64,000 bases of DNA from UBA9300 sp032260385. Its GTDB lineage: Bacteria; Bacteroidota; Bacteroidia; Bacteroidales; VadinHA17. Where the stretch lies: assembly GCA_032260385.1 (NCBI GenBank), contig JAVVEL010000010.1, forward strand, positions 1-64,000, given 5' to 3'. The notes below the pieces were generated by a model that did no database searches, was not told where the DNA came from, and saw nothing but the letters and a program-made list of their open reading frames with translations. Below are positions 16,037 through 25,580 of this stretch, one piece after another. Within the stretch, counting starts at the first letter, position 1, and the number at the start of each line of letters is the position of its first letter. A program made the position numbers and the translations under genes.

Positions 16037-16963
16037 ATGATTATGAGCCTGGTAAAAAAGATATTAATTTTCACAATTGCCTTCTTTATGATGTCAGGTG
16101 TGCAGACAGGTGCCCAGGAACTGAACTGCACCGTCCAGATATCTTCCCAGAGAATACAGGGATCAAACCGCCAGGTTTTCCAGACAATGCAACGAGCCAT
16201 TTATGAGTTCATGAATAATACCGTCTGGACCAACCACGTCTACAGCTACAGTGAAAGAATAGACTGCAATATAATGATCAACCTGACAGAGCAGCTTTCA
16301 GCTGATGAATTCAGGGGAACTTTCCAGATTATTTCGCGCCGCCCTGTTTTTAATACCACCTATAATACAACGATGCTCAATTTTGTAGATAATAATATAC
16401 AATTTCAGTATGTTGAATATCAGCCGCTTGAGTTTGACCCTACAATGCACAGGTCTAACCTGACAGCACTTTTAAGCTATTATGCCTATCTTATTCTTGG
16501 TTTCGATTATGATTCATTTTCACCACAGGGGGGGACAGAAATGTTTGAGATGTGTGAGCGTATAGTTAACAATGCCCAGAATGTACCTGAATCCGGATGG
16601 AAACCCTATGATGGTTCTCGTAACCGGAACCGATACTGGCTTGTCAATAATATCCTTAACAGGGAATATTCAAATATCAGGGATTTTATCTACAGATACC
16701 ACCGGGAAGGGCTTGACCGTCTGGAGTCAAGTGTAACGGAAGCCAGGACCGGGATGGTTGAAACACTCCGACTCTTACAGGATGTGTACAGGAGGAGGCC
16801 CGATCCTTTTATGTACTATATGACAATTGTGATGGAAGCAAAAAAAGATGAGCTCATAAATATTTTCGCAGATGCCTTTCCCGAAGAGAAAAGCAGGGTA
16901 GTTGAAATACTTGTGGAGATTGACCCCGCGAATAAGTCAGACTATGAAAAAATACAGCAATAA
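16037..16963 (+). CDS. porD: DUF4835 family protein, PorD-like (type IX secretion associated)
   Basis: A 308-residue exported protein with a signal peptide of about 27 residues ending TGAQE. Motifs such as LNCTVQISSQRIQGSNRQ, NTTMLNFVDNNIQFQYVEYQPLEF and SYYAYLILGFDYDSFSPQGG identify the DUF4835 family, named PorD in studies of gliding/type IX secretion bacteria. Its exact role is not established. It sits between coaBC and recN, which is the standard position in Bacteroidota. ATG 16037 or ATG 16043 could be the start. Confidence 0.8.
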   Translation: MIMSLVKKILIFTIAFFMMSGVQTGAQELNCTVQISSQRIQGSNRQVFQTMQRAIYEFMNNTVWTNHVYSYSERIDCNIMINLTEQLSADEFRGTFQIISRRPVFNTTYNTTMLNFVDNNIQFQYVEYQPLEFDPTMHRSNLTALLSYYAYLILGFDYDSFSPQGGTEMFEMCERIVNNAQNVPESGWKPYDGSRNRNRYWLVNNILNREYSNIRDFIYRYHREGLDRLESSVTEARTGMVETLRLLQDVYRRRPDPFMYYMTIVMEAKKDELINIFADAFPEEKSRVVEILVEIDPANKSDYEKIQQ

Positions 16964-16975
16964 ACATCTCCTGGT

Positions 16976-18634
16976 ATGCTGAAAAAACTGCTTGTCCGTA
17001 ATTATGCCCTGATAAGAGAACTCGAAATGAATTTCGATAATGGTTTTACGGTATTAACCGGTGAAACAGGTGCAGGGAAGTCAATAATACTGGGTGCCTT
17101 ATCCCTTATACTGGGTGTAAGGGCTGATTCGTCAACCTTGCTCGACAAGTCCGAAAAATGTATGGTTGAAGGTTTTTTTGATGTGAAAGACGAAACAATC
17201 AGCGGGTTTTTCAGAAAGAACGATATTGATGAAATGAAGCCCATGATTTTGCGCCGCGAGGTTTCGCCAAATGGCAGATCAAGAGCCTTCATAAATGATA
17301 CACCTGTTAACCTGGATCTTATGAAGGAGCTGGGTAACAGACTTATTGATATTCACTCGCAACACGAGAGCCTCTTGCTCAGCTCCAACCATTTTCAGCT
17401 GAGCGTAATAGATTCCTTTGCCGATCATAGTACTCTGCTCGATGAATACAGGTCAGTATATGAGGAATATAAGCGGCTGGAGTGGGAGTACCGTACTCTA
17501 GCAAATGACAGGGACAAAAGAATAGCTGATCTTGACTATTATTCTTTCCAGCTCAAACAGCTTGATGAGGCAAAATTGAGGGAGGGCGAAGAAAAGGACC
17601 TTGAAGAGGAGGAGGAATTGCTGACACATGCCGGGGAAATTAATGAAGCTCTTGCCAGTTCTTCGGTGTTGATAAGCGGAGATGATATCTCGGCAATCAA
17701 TCATCTTAATGAGGTAAGAAAATTACTTGAAAAAATAGTGTCGTTCTATCCTGATGCAGAAAGTCTTATTGAAAGAATTGAAAGCAGTGTCATTGAGCTT
17801 AATGATCTGGGTAATGAATTGAACAACAGGGCTTTCTCTGTTGAGGGTGACCCGGGCAGACTGGAACATGTAAGTGAACGCCTTGATATCCTCAATTCAT
17901 TAATGCAGAAACACAGGGTAGAAGAAGTAAAATCATTGATAGAAATCAGGGAAGAATTACGTAATGCAATATCGGGCATTGAAACCAGTGATGAGAGATT
18001 GTCAGAACTGGAACTAATGCTTGATAAAAGGCTGGCCAGGATGAATGAGCTGGCAAATCAAATAAGTGAAAACAGGAATTACCACCTGCCTTCCATCGAA
18101 GAAAAAATGAAGAGTCTGCTCGTTCAGCTGGGCATACCGAATGGCCGTTTCGAAATTAAACTTGCCCAGAAGGACAGTTTCTCGGAGAATGGCAGGGACC
18201 ATGCTGAATTTCTTTTCTCGGCCAATAAGCAGATATTGCCTGAGAATATCGGGAAAGTGGCCTCGGGAGGTGAGCTTTCAAGAGTCATGCTGAGCCTTAA
18301 ATCATTATTGACCGATAATAAGAGTATGCCAACCATCTTTTTTGATGAAATAGATGCCGGTGTCTCGGGTGATGTTGCTACCCGTGTCGGGAACATCCTC
18401 GCGGACATGGGGAAAAAGATGCAGGTGATAAATATCACTCATCTTCCCCAGGTGGCTGCGCATGGCACAATGCATTACTATGTTTACAAAGAGGATGAGG
18501 CTGATTCAACCATTACGCACATTAAATTGTTAGATGACAAAGAAAAATTAAGGGAAGTAGCGCGTTTATTAAGTGGCAACGAAATAACCAGGGCTTCACT
18601 CGATAACGCCAGGGAACTTATTGAAGGCACCTGA
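16976..18634 (+). CDS. recN: DNA repair protein RecN
   Basis: SMC-like ATPase acting at double-strand breaks. Length 552 residues is normal. Walker A GETGAGKS is near residue 30, the Q-loop region SQHESLL near 128, a long coiled-coil middle (about residues 160-360), the ABC signature ASGGELSRVML near 428, and Walker B FFDEIDAGVSG near 458. It starts 12 bases after the porD stop and is the last member of the conserved run before fabI. Confidence 0.95.
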   Translation: MLKKLLVRNYALIRELEMNFDNGFTVLTGETGAGKSIILGALSLILGVRADSSTLLDKSEKCMVEGFFDVKDETISGFFRKNDIDEMKPMILRREVSPNGRSRAFINDTPVNLDLMKELGNRLIDIHSQHESLLLSSNHFQLSVIDSFADHSTLLDEYRSVYEEYKRLEWEYRTLANDRDKRIADLDYYSFQLKQLDEAKLREGEEKDLEEEEELLTHAGEINEALASSSVLISGDDISAINHLNEVRKLLEKIVSFYPDAESLIERIESSVIELNDLGNELNNRAFSVEGDPGRLEHVSERLDILNSLMQKHRVEEVKSLIEIREELRNAISGIETSDERLSELELMLDKRLARMNELANQISENRNYHLPSIEEKMKSLLVQLGIPNGRFEIKLAQKDSFSENGRDHAEFLFSANKQILPENIGKVASGGELSRVMLSLKSLLTDNKSMPTIFFDEIDAGVSGDVATRVGNILADMGKKMQVINITHLPQVAAHGTMHYYVYKEDEADSTITHIKLLDDKEKLREVARLLSGNEITRASLDNARELIEGT

Positions 18635-18687
18635 CAGAAGCAGGCGGCATAATTGTTTGGCAATTCTTAAACCTTAAAATCAAGACT

Positions 18688-19518
18688 ATGGCAGATAATC
18701 TGTTGAAAGGTAAAAAAGGGATAATTTTCGGAGCCCTGAATGATAAATCAATTGCATGGAAGGTAGCTGAAAAGGCAAATGTGCAGGGAGCAGAGTTTAT
18801 ACTGTCAAATACCGGTGTGGCACTGAGGATGGGAACTATCAATGAGCTGGCCGGGAAAACAGGCAGCCTGGTTATAGAAGCCGATGCTACCGGCACGGAA
18901 GACCTTAAAAGACTGTTTGAAAAAACATTAGAGCATTTTAACGGTAAAATAGATTTTGTCCTGCACTCAATAGGCATGTCACCCAATGTTCGAAAAGGGA
19001 TACCCTATACTGACATTAATTATCCTAATTTCAGCAAGACTCTTGATATTTCCTCCCTGAGTTTCCATAAGATATTACAAACAGCCTACCATATGGATGC
19101 CATAAATGAATGGGGGTCCGTGGTTGCTCTTACCTATGTTGCTGCCCAGCGCACTCTGGCAGGATATAACGATATGGGCGATGCAAAAGCACTGCTTGAA
19201 TCCATTGCCAGGAGCTTTGGATACGTGTATGGACGCGACAGGAAGGTGAGGGTTAACACAGTTTCACAATCACCTACCCCTACCACGGCAGGAAGTGGTG
19301 TGAGTGGTATTGATGCCCTTATGGATTTTTCGGAAAGAATGTCTCCCCTTGGTAATGCCACGGCAGAGGAGGCGGCTGAATATATAATTCTTCTTTTTTC
19401 TGACTTTACCAGGAAGGTGACCATGCAGAATCTTTACCATGATGGCGGCTTTTCAAGTATGGGTATGAGCCAGAGAGCAATTGAGCAGTACCAGAAGAGC
19501 TTCGAGGATTGCAAATGA
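18688..19518 (+). CDS. fabI: Enoyl-ACP reductase (NADH), FabI
   Basis: Short-chain-dehydrogenase-like enzyme that catalyses the last reduction in fatty acid elongation. The 276-residue protein has the FabI-type dinucleotide motif KGIIFGALNDKSIAWKVA at residues 10-27, the SIGMS segment near 97 and the catalytic Tyr-x6-Lys in GYNDMGDAK near 165. The long flexible substrate loop after QSPTPTTAGSG is present. The gene follows recN by 53 bases on the same strand. Confidence 0.93.
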   Translation: MADNLLKGKKGIIFGALNDKSIAWKVAEKANVQGAEFILSNTGVALRMGTINELAGKTGSLVIEADATGTEDLKRLFEKTLEHFNGKIDFVLHSIGMSPNVRKGIPYTDINYPNFSKTLDISSLSFHKILQTAYHMDAINEWGSVVALTYVAAQRTLAGYNDMGDAKALLESIARSFGYVYGRDRKVRVNTVSQSPTPTTAGSGVSGIDALMDFSERMSPLGNATAEEAAEYIILLFSDFTRKVTMQNLYHDGGFSSMGMSQRAIEQYQKSFEDCK

Positions 19519-19647
19519 ATGGAAGAATTATTGCGAGATAATAATTCAATCTGAACTTATAAGTATAAATACCTAATTTGGAGCAACTTGTATTCAGGGA
19601 AATGCTGTTTTTTATATATTTGGTCCTTACCAAAATCCAACTGACAC

Positions 19648-20919
19648 ATGCTTAAGCTCCTGATTCTTGTTGTTTTCTACGTCACTTTTCCTCTTGCGAT
19701 AATAGCCTTATGTAAAAAATGGACCTTCTTTAAGAAGCTAGGAACCATTGTCATGGCTTATTTTTTCGGACTTATAATGGGTAATGTTGGAATCCTGCCA
19801 AAAGGGTCAGAGGCCTATCGTTATGCTTTACAGGGCAGGGCTGTGCTTCCCTCCGGAGAGATAGATGAACTGATTACCACGGGAGCCCTTGCTCAACTCG
19901 ATTTATTTGTAAACCAGGTTTACGGGCTTCAGGACCTTATTCTGACCATAATTGTACCCCTGGCCATCCCCCTGCTTTTGTTCTCCCTGGATATCCGTCG
20001 TTGGTTCAGGCTGGCGGGACAGGGTTTTCTTTCCATGATTCTTGCTTTTATTTCAGTTATTGTGGTTATTATCACCGGCTTCCTTATCTTTAAGGAACTT
20101 GTTCCCGATTCCTGGCAGGTAGCCGGGCTGCTTACGGGTGTGTATACAGGGGGCACCCCGAACCTGGCGGCAATTAGGACCGCGCTTGAAGTTGACCCCA
20201 GTCTGTTTATCATGGTCCATACATACGACCTTATTATAGGTGCCTTTACCATCATATTCTTTATCACCATTGGCAAACAGGTTTTCGGGCTTGTATTGCC
20301 CAGGTTCAGGAAACCTGCGATTGCAGGGGATGTTGAAGATGTTATAGAGGATGTTGAGGATATGGATGATTTCACAGGTATGTTTCGCAAGTCAAGATTG
20401 CCGGGCCTTCTTGCTGCTTTTGGGATTTCACTTTTGATCTTTGCAGTTTCAGCCGGTCTCAGTCTTGTTCTGAAATCCATTCCGCAAATGGTTGTTGTTA
20501 TTCTCTCTATAACCACACTGGGTATTATCGCTTCTTTATTCAGGTGGATTAACAGGATTGAAAAGACATTTCAGCTGGGTATGTACCTTATTCTTATCTT
20601 TTCTCTTGTGGTTTCCTCAATGGCTGATCTTAGTATTATCTTCAGCATAAAATATATCAACCTCTTCCTTTTTGTACTTTACGCCTATTTCGGATCGATG
20701 CTGCTGCACCTCCTTCTTTCAATATTGTTCAGGGTAGATACCGATAATTATCTTATTACCACGACAGCCCTCATTTATTCACCACCCTTTGTTCCTGTTG
20801 TGGCTGCCGCACTGAAGAACAAGGATGTGATCACCACAGGACTAACGGTAGGCTTAATAGGTTATGTAGTGGGTAATTACCTGGCCGTGCCTCTGGCCTA
20901 TTTGTTAAAAGCACTCTAA
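19648..20919 (+). CDS. DUF819 family integral membrane protein
   Basis: A 423-residue inner membrane protein with about ten to eleven transmembrane segments. The motif GVYTGGTPNLAAI near residue 172 is the hallmark of the DUF819 (YjcL-like) family, distantly related to secondary transporters; the substrate is unknown. A second half-family copy with SPPFVPVVAAALKN near residue 380 suggests an internal repeat of the transporter fold. Its stop overlaps the convergent Omp85-like gene by 4 bases. Confidence 0.82.
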   Translation: MLKLLILVVFYVTFPLAIIALCKKWTFFKKLGTIVMAYFFGLIMGNVGILPKGSEAYRYALQGRAVLPSGEIDELITTGALAQLDLFVNQVYGLQDLILTIIVPLAIPLLLFSLDIRRWFRLAGQGFLSMILAFISVIVVIITGFLIFKELVPDSWQVAGLLTGVYTGGTPNLAAIRTALEVDPSLFIMVHTYDLIIGAFTIIFFITIGKQVFGLVLPRFRKPAIAGDVEDVIEDVEDMDDFTGMFRKSRLPGLLAAFGISLLIFAVSAGLSLVLKSIPQMVVVILSITTLGIIASLFRWINRIEKTFQLGMYLILIFSLVVSSMADLSIIFSIKYINLFLFVLYAYFGSMLLHLLLSILFRVDTDNYLITTTALIYSPPFVPVVAAALKNKDVITTGLTVGLIGYVVGNYLAVPLAYLLKAL

Positions 20920-22244
20920 AACAGGTAATTAAGTCCTATATAGAAACCAATATTTCCGTCCTGTTCATTAAAGGCTTTCCCGAAGTCGGCCGAGATAATG
21001 AAATTCTCATTCATCACAACCCGTAATCCGGCACCAGCGCTGATATGCATTTTCTCACTGCCGGGATTGAAATAATCGCTGACCTGGTCTCCTTCAGGCA
21101 TTGATGCCTGGTCAGGGATCTCAATATCAACTTTTTTGGTTACCATACCAAAATCACTGAATCCGACAAAACCAATATAAAAATTCTGGTTAATAAGGCT
21201 GAACCTTATTGCTTTCCACCTGAATTCAGCATTGGCATAAAACAGTCCGTCCCCTACAATTCTGTTCCTGAGCACTCCCCTGACATTCTTGCTTCCGCCA
21301 AGGCCTTCAGAGGTAGTACCGGCAAGGACTGAGGTGATAATCTGGTTCTGATGGTACCAGGGCACATTGCCAGCTATTGTAGTCTGGTAACCAAGTCGGT
21401 ATGCAAAGGATAGGTCTCTTGGAATGATGGTGAAATATTGCCGGTAGATTGCAAAAAACTTTGCAAAGCCTGCATCACCCAGGAAGGAGGGTGATGCCTC
21501 CACCCCTGTTTCAAACCATATGCCTTTCATTGCATTTGCTTCAAAATCGCGGCTGTCATAGGTGACCCCTGCCTTGAGGGTGGTGATAAAGCCACCTTCG
21601 CCTTCATCAGTGCCTATGAGGCCCCAGTCAATATAATGCTGGTAGAGGCCGGGAATATCGGGAAGGAGGTCTTCCTCATCCTTGCCTTCATTTAGTTTTT
21701 CCAGGTTAACGGGTGCAAACCGGAAACTTTTTAATTCCAGACCGGCATTCCACTGGAAATATTCGCCGGCAAGTTTACCTTTTACATCGTTTTTAAACCT
21801 AAAGAGTTTGCGGTCTGTATTATAAAACAATCTTGATTTATAGGTAGCGGCATCAAGGTCACTGTCGGTCCAGTCGGCATTATAGACGGCATCATAGCCG
21901 TTGAATCCGTAGAAATCGTAGGCCTGGTCTGTCAGGTAAGCCAGGTCGGATGTAAGACTTATTCCGGGGATAAGTGACTTGGTTTCATACATCAAACGGT
22001 AAATACTGCTACCTTTTGTGAACCTTGAAACTTCGATGTAAAATTTCTGATTATAAACAGGGTATTTTGATCCGTCTCCATAATCAAAAAGGTTGACAAC
22101 GGCTCCATACTGGAAACCCAGGTCAGTGCTGAAGGTAATGGCAGGAAGGGCTCCGAAATTCCAGCCGGTCTTAATTTTTTCTTCCTGGGAGAAAGCTGAC
22201 AGGGAGAGCATCAAAATCAGGATTAAGGCAGAGATTTTTTTCAT
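20916..22244 (-). CDS. Omp85/BamA-TamA-type outer membrane barrel without POTRA domains
   Basis: A 442-residue outer membrane protein with a signal peptide (about 19 residues ending SAFSQ). The chain is rich in alternating beta strands and carries a loop-6 like VRG motif in GGSKNVRGVLRNR near residue 323. It ends in a beta-signal with terminal Phe (GLNYLF). The length leaves no room for N-terminal POTRA repeats, so it is probably a member of the barrel-only surface antigen D15 group and not BamA itself. Function unknown. The -7 box lies at 22276-22283. Confidence 0.8.
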   Translation of the reverse strand: MKKISALILILMLSLSAFSQEEKIKTGWNFGALPAITFSTDLGFQYGAVVNLFDYGDGSKYPVYNQKFYIEVSRFTKGSSIYRLMYETKSLIPGISLTSDLAYLTDQAYDFYGFNGYDAVYNADWTDSDLDAATYKSRLFYNTDRKLFRFKNDVKGKLAGEYFQWNAGLELKSFRFAPVNLEKLNEGKDEEDLLPDIPGLYQHYIDWGLIGTDEGEGGFITTLKAGVTYDSRDFEANAMKGIWFETGVEASPSFLGDAGFAKFFAIYRQYFTIIPRDLSFAYRLGYQTTIAGNVPWYHQNQIITSVLAGTTSEGLGGSKNVRGVLRNRIVGDGLFYANAEFRWKAIRFSLINQNFYIGFVGFSDFGMVTKKVDIEIPDQASMPEGDQVSDYFNPGSEKMHISAGAGLRVVMNENFIISADFGKAFNEQDGNIGFYIGLNYLF

Positions 22245-22275
22245 TTGGGTAAGGCTTCGTTAATTAGTAATGGCC

Positions 22276-22283
22276 AAAAATAA
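22276..22283 (-). promoter_or_regulatory. -7 box (TATTTTTG) for the Omp85-like gene
   Basis: TATTTTTG on the minus strand, 31 bases upstream of the ATG at 22244. The same 82-base spacer must carry the hutI promoter; only a weak match, TACCTTAG at 22298-22305, is visible there. Confidence 0.5.
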
Positions 22284-22326
22284 GAAAAAATATTGTTACC
22301 TTAGCTGATCCCAAAAACCATATTAC

Positions 22327-23580
22327 ATGGACATTCTCATAAGAAATATTAAAGGGCTTGTGCAGGTTGAGAATGAAGCTGTTAAGTACAAGTCCGGAGC
22401 AACAATGTCTGAATTGCGAATAATAAGCAATGCATGGCTGCATTTAAAGGATGGAATCATTTTTTCATTCGGGGAAATGAATAACTACCCGGGAGATTTA
22501 CCGGAAGCTGAGATCATTGATGCCGGTGGGAGATTTGTCCTGCCTTCATACTGTGATTCACATACCCATATTGTGTATGCAGGGAGCAGGGAGATAGAAT
22601 ACAGGGATAAGATAAGAGGCCTTTCATACGAGGAGATAGCAAAAAGGGGAGGAGGCATAATTAATTCATCTAAATTGCTTCAGAGGACATCGGAAGATGA
22701 GCTCTACGAACAATCAATGGTAAGGATAAATGAAATAATTTCGCTGGGAACAGGTGCTGTTGAGATTAAGAGTGGTTACGGACTGACAACGGAAGCGGAA
22801 TTAAAAATGCTGAGAGTGATTAAACGCATAAAAGAAAACACACCACTTACCGTAAAAGCCACTTTTCTTGGTGCTCATGCAGTGCCTGCAGAATACAGGC
22901 ACGACCAGACAAAATATGTTGACCTGGTGATAAACGAAATGATACCTGCAGTTGCGGCTGAAGACCTTGCTGATTTTATTGATGTGTTCTGTGATAAGGG
23001 ATTTTTTACCGTTGAAGAAACGGAACGCATTCTGATGGCTGGAATTAAGTACGGCATGCGACCTAAAATACATGCCAATGAACTGGCATATTCAGGAGGT
23101 ATACAAACAGGAACCAGGTATGAAGCCCTTTCGGTTGATCACCTTGAATTTACAGGTAAAGATGAAATTGAGGCATTGAAAAAGAGCGAAACAATGCCAA
23201 CCCTGCTGCCCGGGGCCTCATTTTTTCTTGGAATGGATGATCCTCCTGTCAGGAAAATGATAGAAAGTGGCCTGCCCCTGGCACTTGCCTCTGATTATAA
23301 TCCTGGCTCATCCCCCTCAGGAGACATGAAATTAGTGATGTCGCTTGCCTGTATAAAGCTAAGGATGCTGCCCGAGGAAGCATTAAATGCATCAACTATT
23401 AACGGAGCAGCTGCAATGGGTATTTCAGATAGCCATGGATCAATATGTAAGGGTAAGGTGGCAAATGTATTTATTACAAAGGAAATACCTTCATATGAGT
23501 TTATGCCCTATGCATACGGGAGTAAGCTCGTTGATACGGTGATTCTTAACGGGTATGTAGTAGATGGATTAATGGAATGA
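22327..23580 (+). CDS. hutI: Imidazolonepropionase
   Basis: Third step of histidine degradation: hydrolyses imidazolone-5-propionate to N-formimino-glutamate. The 417-residue amidohydrolase has metal-binding SHTHIVYAGSREIEY near residue 78, the substrate-contacting GSGYGLTTE-like segment IKSGYGLTTEAELKML near 148, GAHAVPAEY near 182, IHANELAYSGG near 250 and the metal aspartate in LASDYNPGSSP near 323. It is followed by ftcD, which acts on its product. The 3' end (23568-23590) is a tandem of ATGGAATG units. Confidence 0.95.
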   Translation: MDILIRNIKGLVQVENEAVKYKSGATMSELRIISNAWLHLKDGIIFSFGEMNNYPGDLPEAEIIDAGGRFVLPSYCDSHTHIVYAGSREIEYRDKIRGLSYEEIAKRGGGIINSSKLLQRTSEDELYEQSMVRINEIISLGTGAVEIKSGYGLTTEAELKMLRVIKRIKENTPLTVKATFLGAHAVPAEYRHDQTKYVDLVINEMIPAVAAEDLADFIDVFCDKGFFTVEETERILMAGIKYGMRPKIHANELAYSGGIQTGTRYEALSVDHLEFTGKDEIEALKKSETMPTLLPGASFFLGMDDPPVRKMIESGLPLALASDYNPGSSPSGDMKLVMSLACIKLRMLPEEALNASTINGAAAMGISDSHGSICKGKVANVFITKEIPSYEFMPYAYGSKLVDTVILNGYVVDGLME

Positions 23581-23653
23581 TGGAATGATGGAACAGAGCC
23601 CCGGGTGAGCGGAGCCAGTTTTAACGATTAACTATTTAACAATTTAACAAAAC

Positions 23654-25342
23654 ATGGTGTCAGAACAAATTATAGAATGTGTACCAAATTTCAGTGAAGG
23701 AAGCGACATGTCAATTATTAAAGGGATCACTGATGTTATTGAAGCAATCGATGGTATCAGTCTTCTTGATGTAGATCCCGGCAAGGATACCAACAGAACG
23801 GTTGTTACCTTTGTCGGGCCTCCCCTCCAGGTTGTTGAAGCAGCATTTAATGCAGTAAAAACAGCTGCCGGTCTGATCGATATGTCCAAACACAAGGGGG
23901 CACATCCGAGGATGGGAGCCACCGATGTATGTCCCCTGGTACCTGTTGCCGGTATCTCCATGGAAGAGACAGTTGAGTATGCAAGAAAACTGGCAGAGAG
24001 GATAGGATCTGAACTGTCGATTCCGGTATATTGTTATGAGAATGCCGCATATACTGAAAAAAGGAGGAACCTTGCCAATTGTAGGGCAGGGGAGTATGAA
24101 GGCCTGAAGAAGAAGCTTGCCAACCCGGACTGGAAGCCTGATCACGGACCAGCTGTTTTTAATCCGCGAAGTGGCGCCACAGCAGTGGGAGCCAGGGATT
24201 TTCTGGTGGCCTACAATATTAACCTTAATACAACATCCACAAGGCGTGCCAATGCTGTTGCCTTTGATGTAAGGGAAAGGGGACGCGTAAAGAGGGATGG
24301 TAATCCGCTGACAGGTAAGATTGTCAGGGACAAAGACGGAAATACTGTAATGATCCCGGGAAGCCTGAAGGAAGTGAAGGCTATCGGTTGGTATATTGAA
24401 GAATACGGTATAGCCCAGATATCAATGAACCTCACAAACATATCAGTCACCCCCGTCCATATTGCTTTTGATGAGGTATGCAGGAGTGCTGAATCAAGAG
24501 GTTTGAGGGTTACCGGTTCTGAACTTGTTGGACTGATACCTCTTTCAGCCCTGCTCGATGCCGGGAGGTATTTTCTCAGAAAGCAGAAAAGATCTACAGG
24601 TGTGCCGGATAGTGAACTCATTAAGATAGCTGTTAAATCAATGGGACTGGATGAGCTTGGGGAGTTTAAGCCTGAAGAAAAAATAATTGAATACAAAATA
24701 AGGAATAAAGAGGAAAAACGACTGGTGTCCCTCAGTCTTGAATCCTTCATGAATGAGACAGCTTCAGAATCGGTTGCACCGGGAGGAGGCTCAGTGTCGG
24801 CCTACCTGGGGGCGCTGGGTACAGCCCTTGGTTCAATGGCAGCCAATATTTCATCGCACAAGAGGGGGTGGGATGACAGGTGGGAGGAGTTTTCAGCCTG
24901 GGCAGAAAGGGGAAAGCTGATACAGAATGAGTTGATAAAGCTTGTTGATGAAGATACCAGGGCCTTTAATATGATCATGAAGGCGTTTAAAATGCCCAAA
25001 CAGAGCGAGGAAGAAAAGAAAGAAAGAAAAGACGCCATTGAAGAAGCAACAAAACAAGCAATACTGGTCCCTTTCAAAGTTATGGAGATTGCTTTTGAAT
25101 CATATGAGCTTATAGAGGAGATGGTAAAAGAAGGAAACCCGAACTCGGTCACTGATGCCGGTGTCGGGGCACTGGCTGTCCGCTCATGCATAAAAGGCGC
25201 CTACCTTAACGTTTGTGTTAATACCAAAGGACTGGAGGATGCAAAATTCGGAGAGGAAATAAAAGCCAGGGCAGCTGAGCTTAATGCCAGGTCTGAAAAA
25301 ACAGAAAAACAGATTGTCGATAAGGTGCTGGCCTGCTTATAA
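23654..25342 (+). CDS. ftcD: Fused glutamate formimidoyltransferase / formimidoyltetrahydrofolate cyclodeaminase
   Basis: A 562-residue bifunctional enzyme. Residues 1-300 are the formiminotransferase (ECVPNFSEGSD at the start, HKGAHPRMGATDVCPLVPV near 78), which moves the formimino group from formiminoglutamate to tetrahydrofolate. Residues about 350-560 are the cyclodeaminase (SESVAPGGGSVSAYLGALG near 375), which releases ammonia to form methenyl-THF. With hutI it covers the lower part of histidine catabolism; hutH and hutU are not in the window. Fusion is as in mammals and many Bacteroidota. Confidence 0.95.
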   Translation: MVSEQIIECVPNFSEGSDMSIIKGITDVIEAIDGISLLDVDPGKDTNRTVVTFVGPPLQVVEAAFNAVKTAAGLIDMSKHKGAHPRMGATDVCPLVPVAGISMEETVEYARKLAERIGSELSIPVYCYENAAYTEKRRNLANCRAGEYEGLKKKLANPDWKPDHGPAVFNPRSGATAVGARDFLVAYNINLNTTSTRRANAVAFDVRERGRVKRDGNPLTGKIVRDKDGNTVMIPGSLKEVKAIGWYIEEYGIAQISMNLTNISVTPVHIAFDEVCRSAESRGLRVTGSELVGLIPLSALLDAGRYFLRKQKRSTGVPDSELIKIAVKSMGLDELGEFKPEEKIIEYKIRNKEEKRLVSLSLESFMNETASESVAPGGGSVSAYLGALGTALGSMAANISSHKRGWDDRWEEFSAWAERGKLIQNELIKLVDEDTRAFNMIMKAFKMPKQSEEEKKERKDAIEEATKQAILVPFKVMEIAFESYELIEEMVKEGNPNSVTDAGVGALAVRSCIKGAYLNVCVNTKGLEDAKFGEEIKARAAELNARSEKTEKQIVDKVLACL

Positions 25343-25471
25343 GTTCCTTCTTCTCCGGTAATCGGATTTACTTACCCTGTTTCTTAGCTTCCTGTTAATG
25401 ATTTTCATAATAAAATAAACCACCAGCAGGACGACTATTATTATTATTATGGGAAGCAGTTCGTCGAACAT
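25337..25471 (-). CDS. Small basic membrane protein (44 aa)
   Basis: A minus-strand ATG at 25471 opens 44 codons to a TAA at 25337, overlapping the convergent ftcD end by 6 bases. The product begins MFDELLP, has one long Ile/Val/Leu transmembrane segment (about residues 7-25, with IIIIIVVLLVVYFIM) and a strongly basic tail ending YRRRRNL. N-out/C-in topology is expected from the positive tail. The family is not recognised. Membrane-like composition and clean boundaries support a real gene, but no conservation evidence is available. Confidence 0.5.
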   Translation of the reverse strand: MFDELLPIIIIIVVLLVVYFIMKIINRKLRNRVSKSDYRRRRNL

Positions 25472-25480
25472 AGTACTTAA

Positions 25481-25570
25481 TTGTTTAGGGGTTTGGAGGT
25501 TCAGGGCTTGTTTAATCGTTGAAATGTTTAATTGTTGAATTGGTTTGTTTAATTGTTTAACTGTTGAAGC
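25481..25570. repeat. G/T-rich degenerate intergenic repeat
   Basis: Starts TTGTTTAGGGGTTT, identical over 14 bases with 13381-13394, then several versions of TGTTTAATTGTTGAA. It fills the spacer between the small membrane protein start and the NlpC/P60 gene end. Confidence 0.5.
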
Positions 25571-25580
25571 GGGAGTTTTA

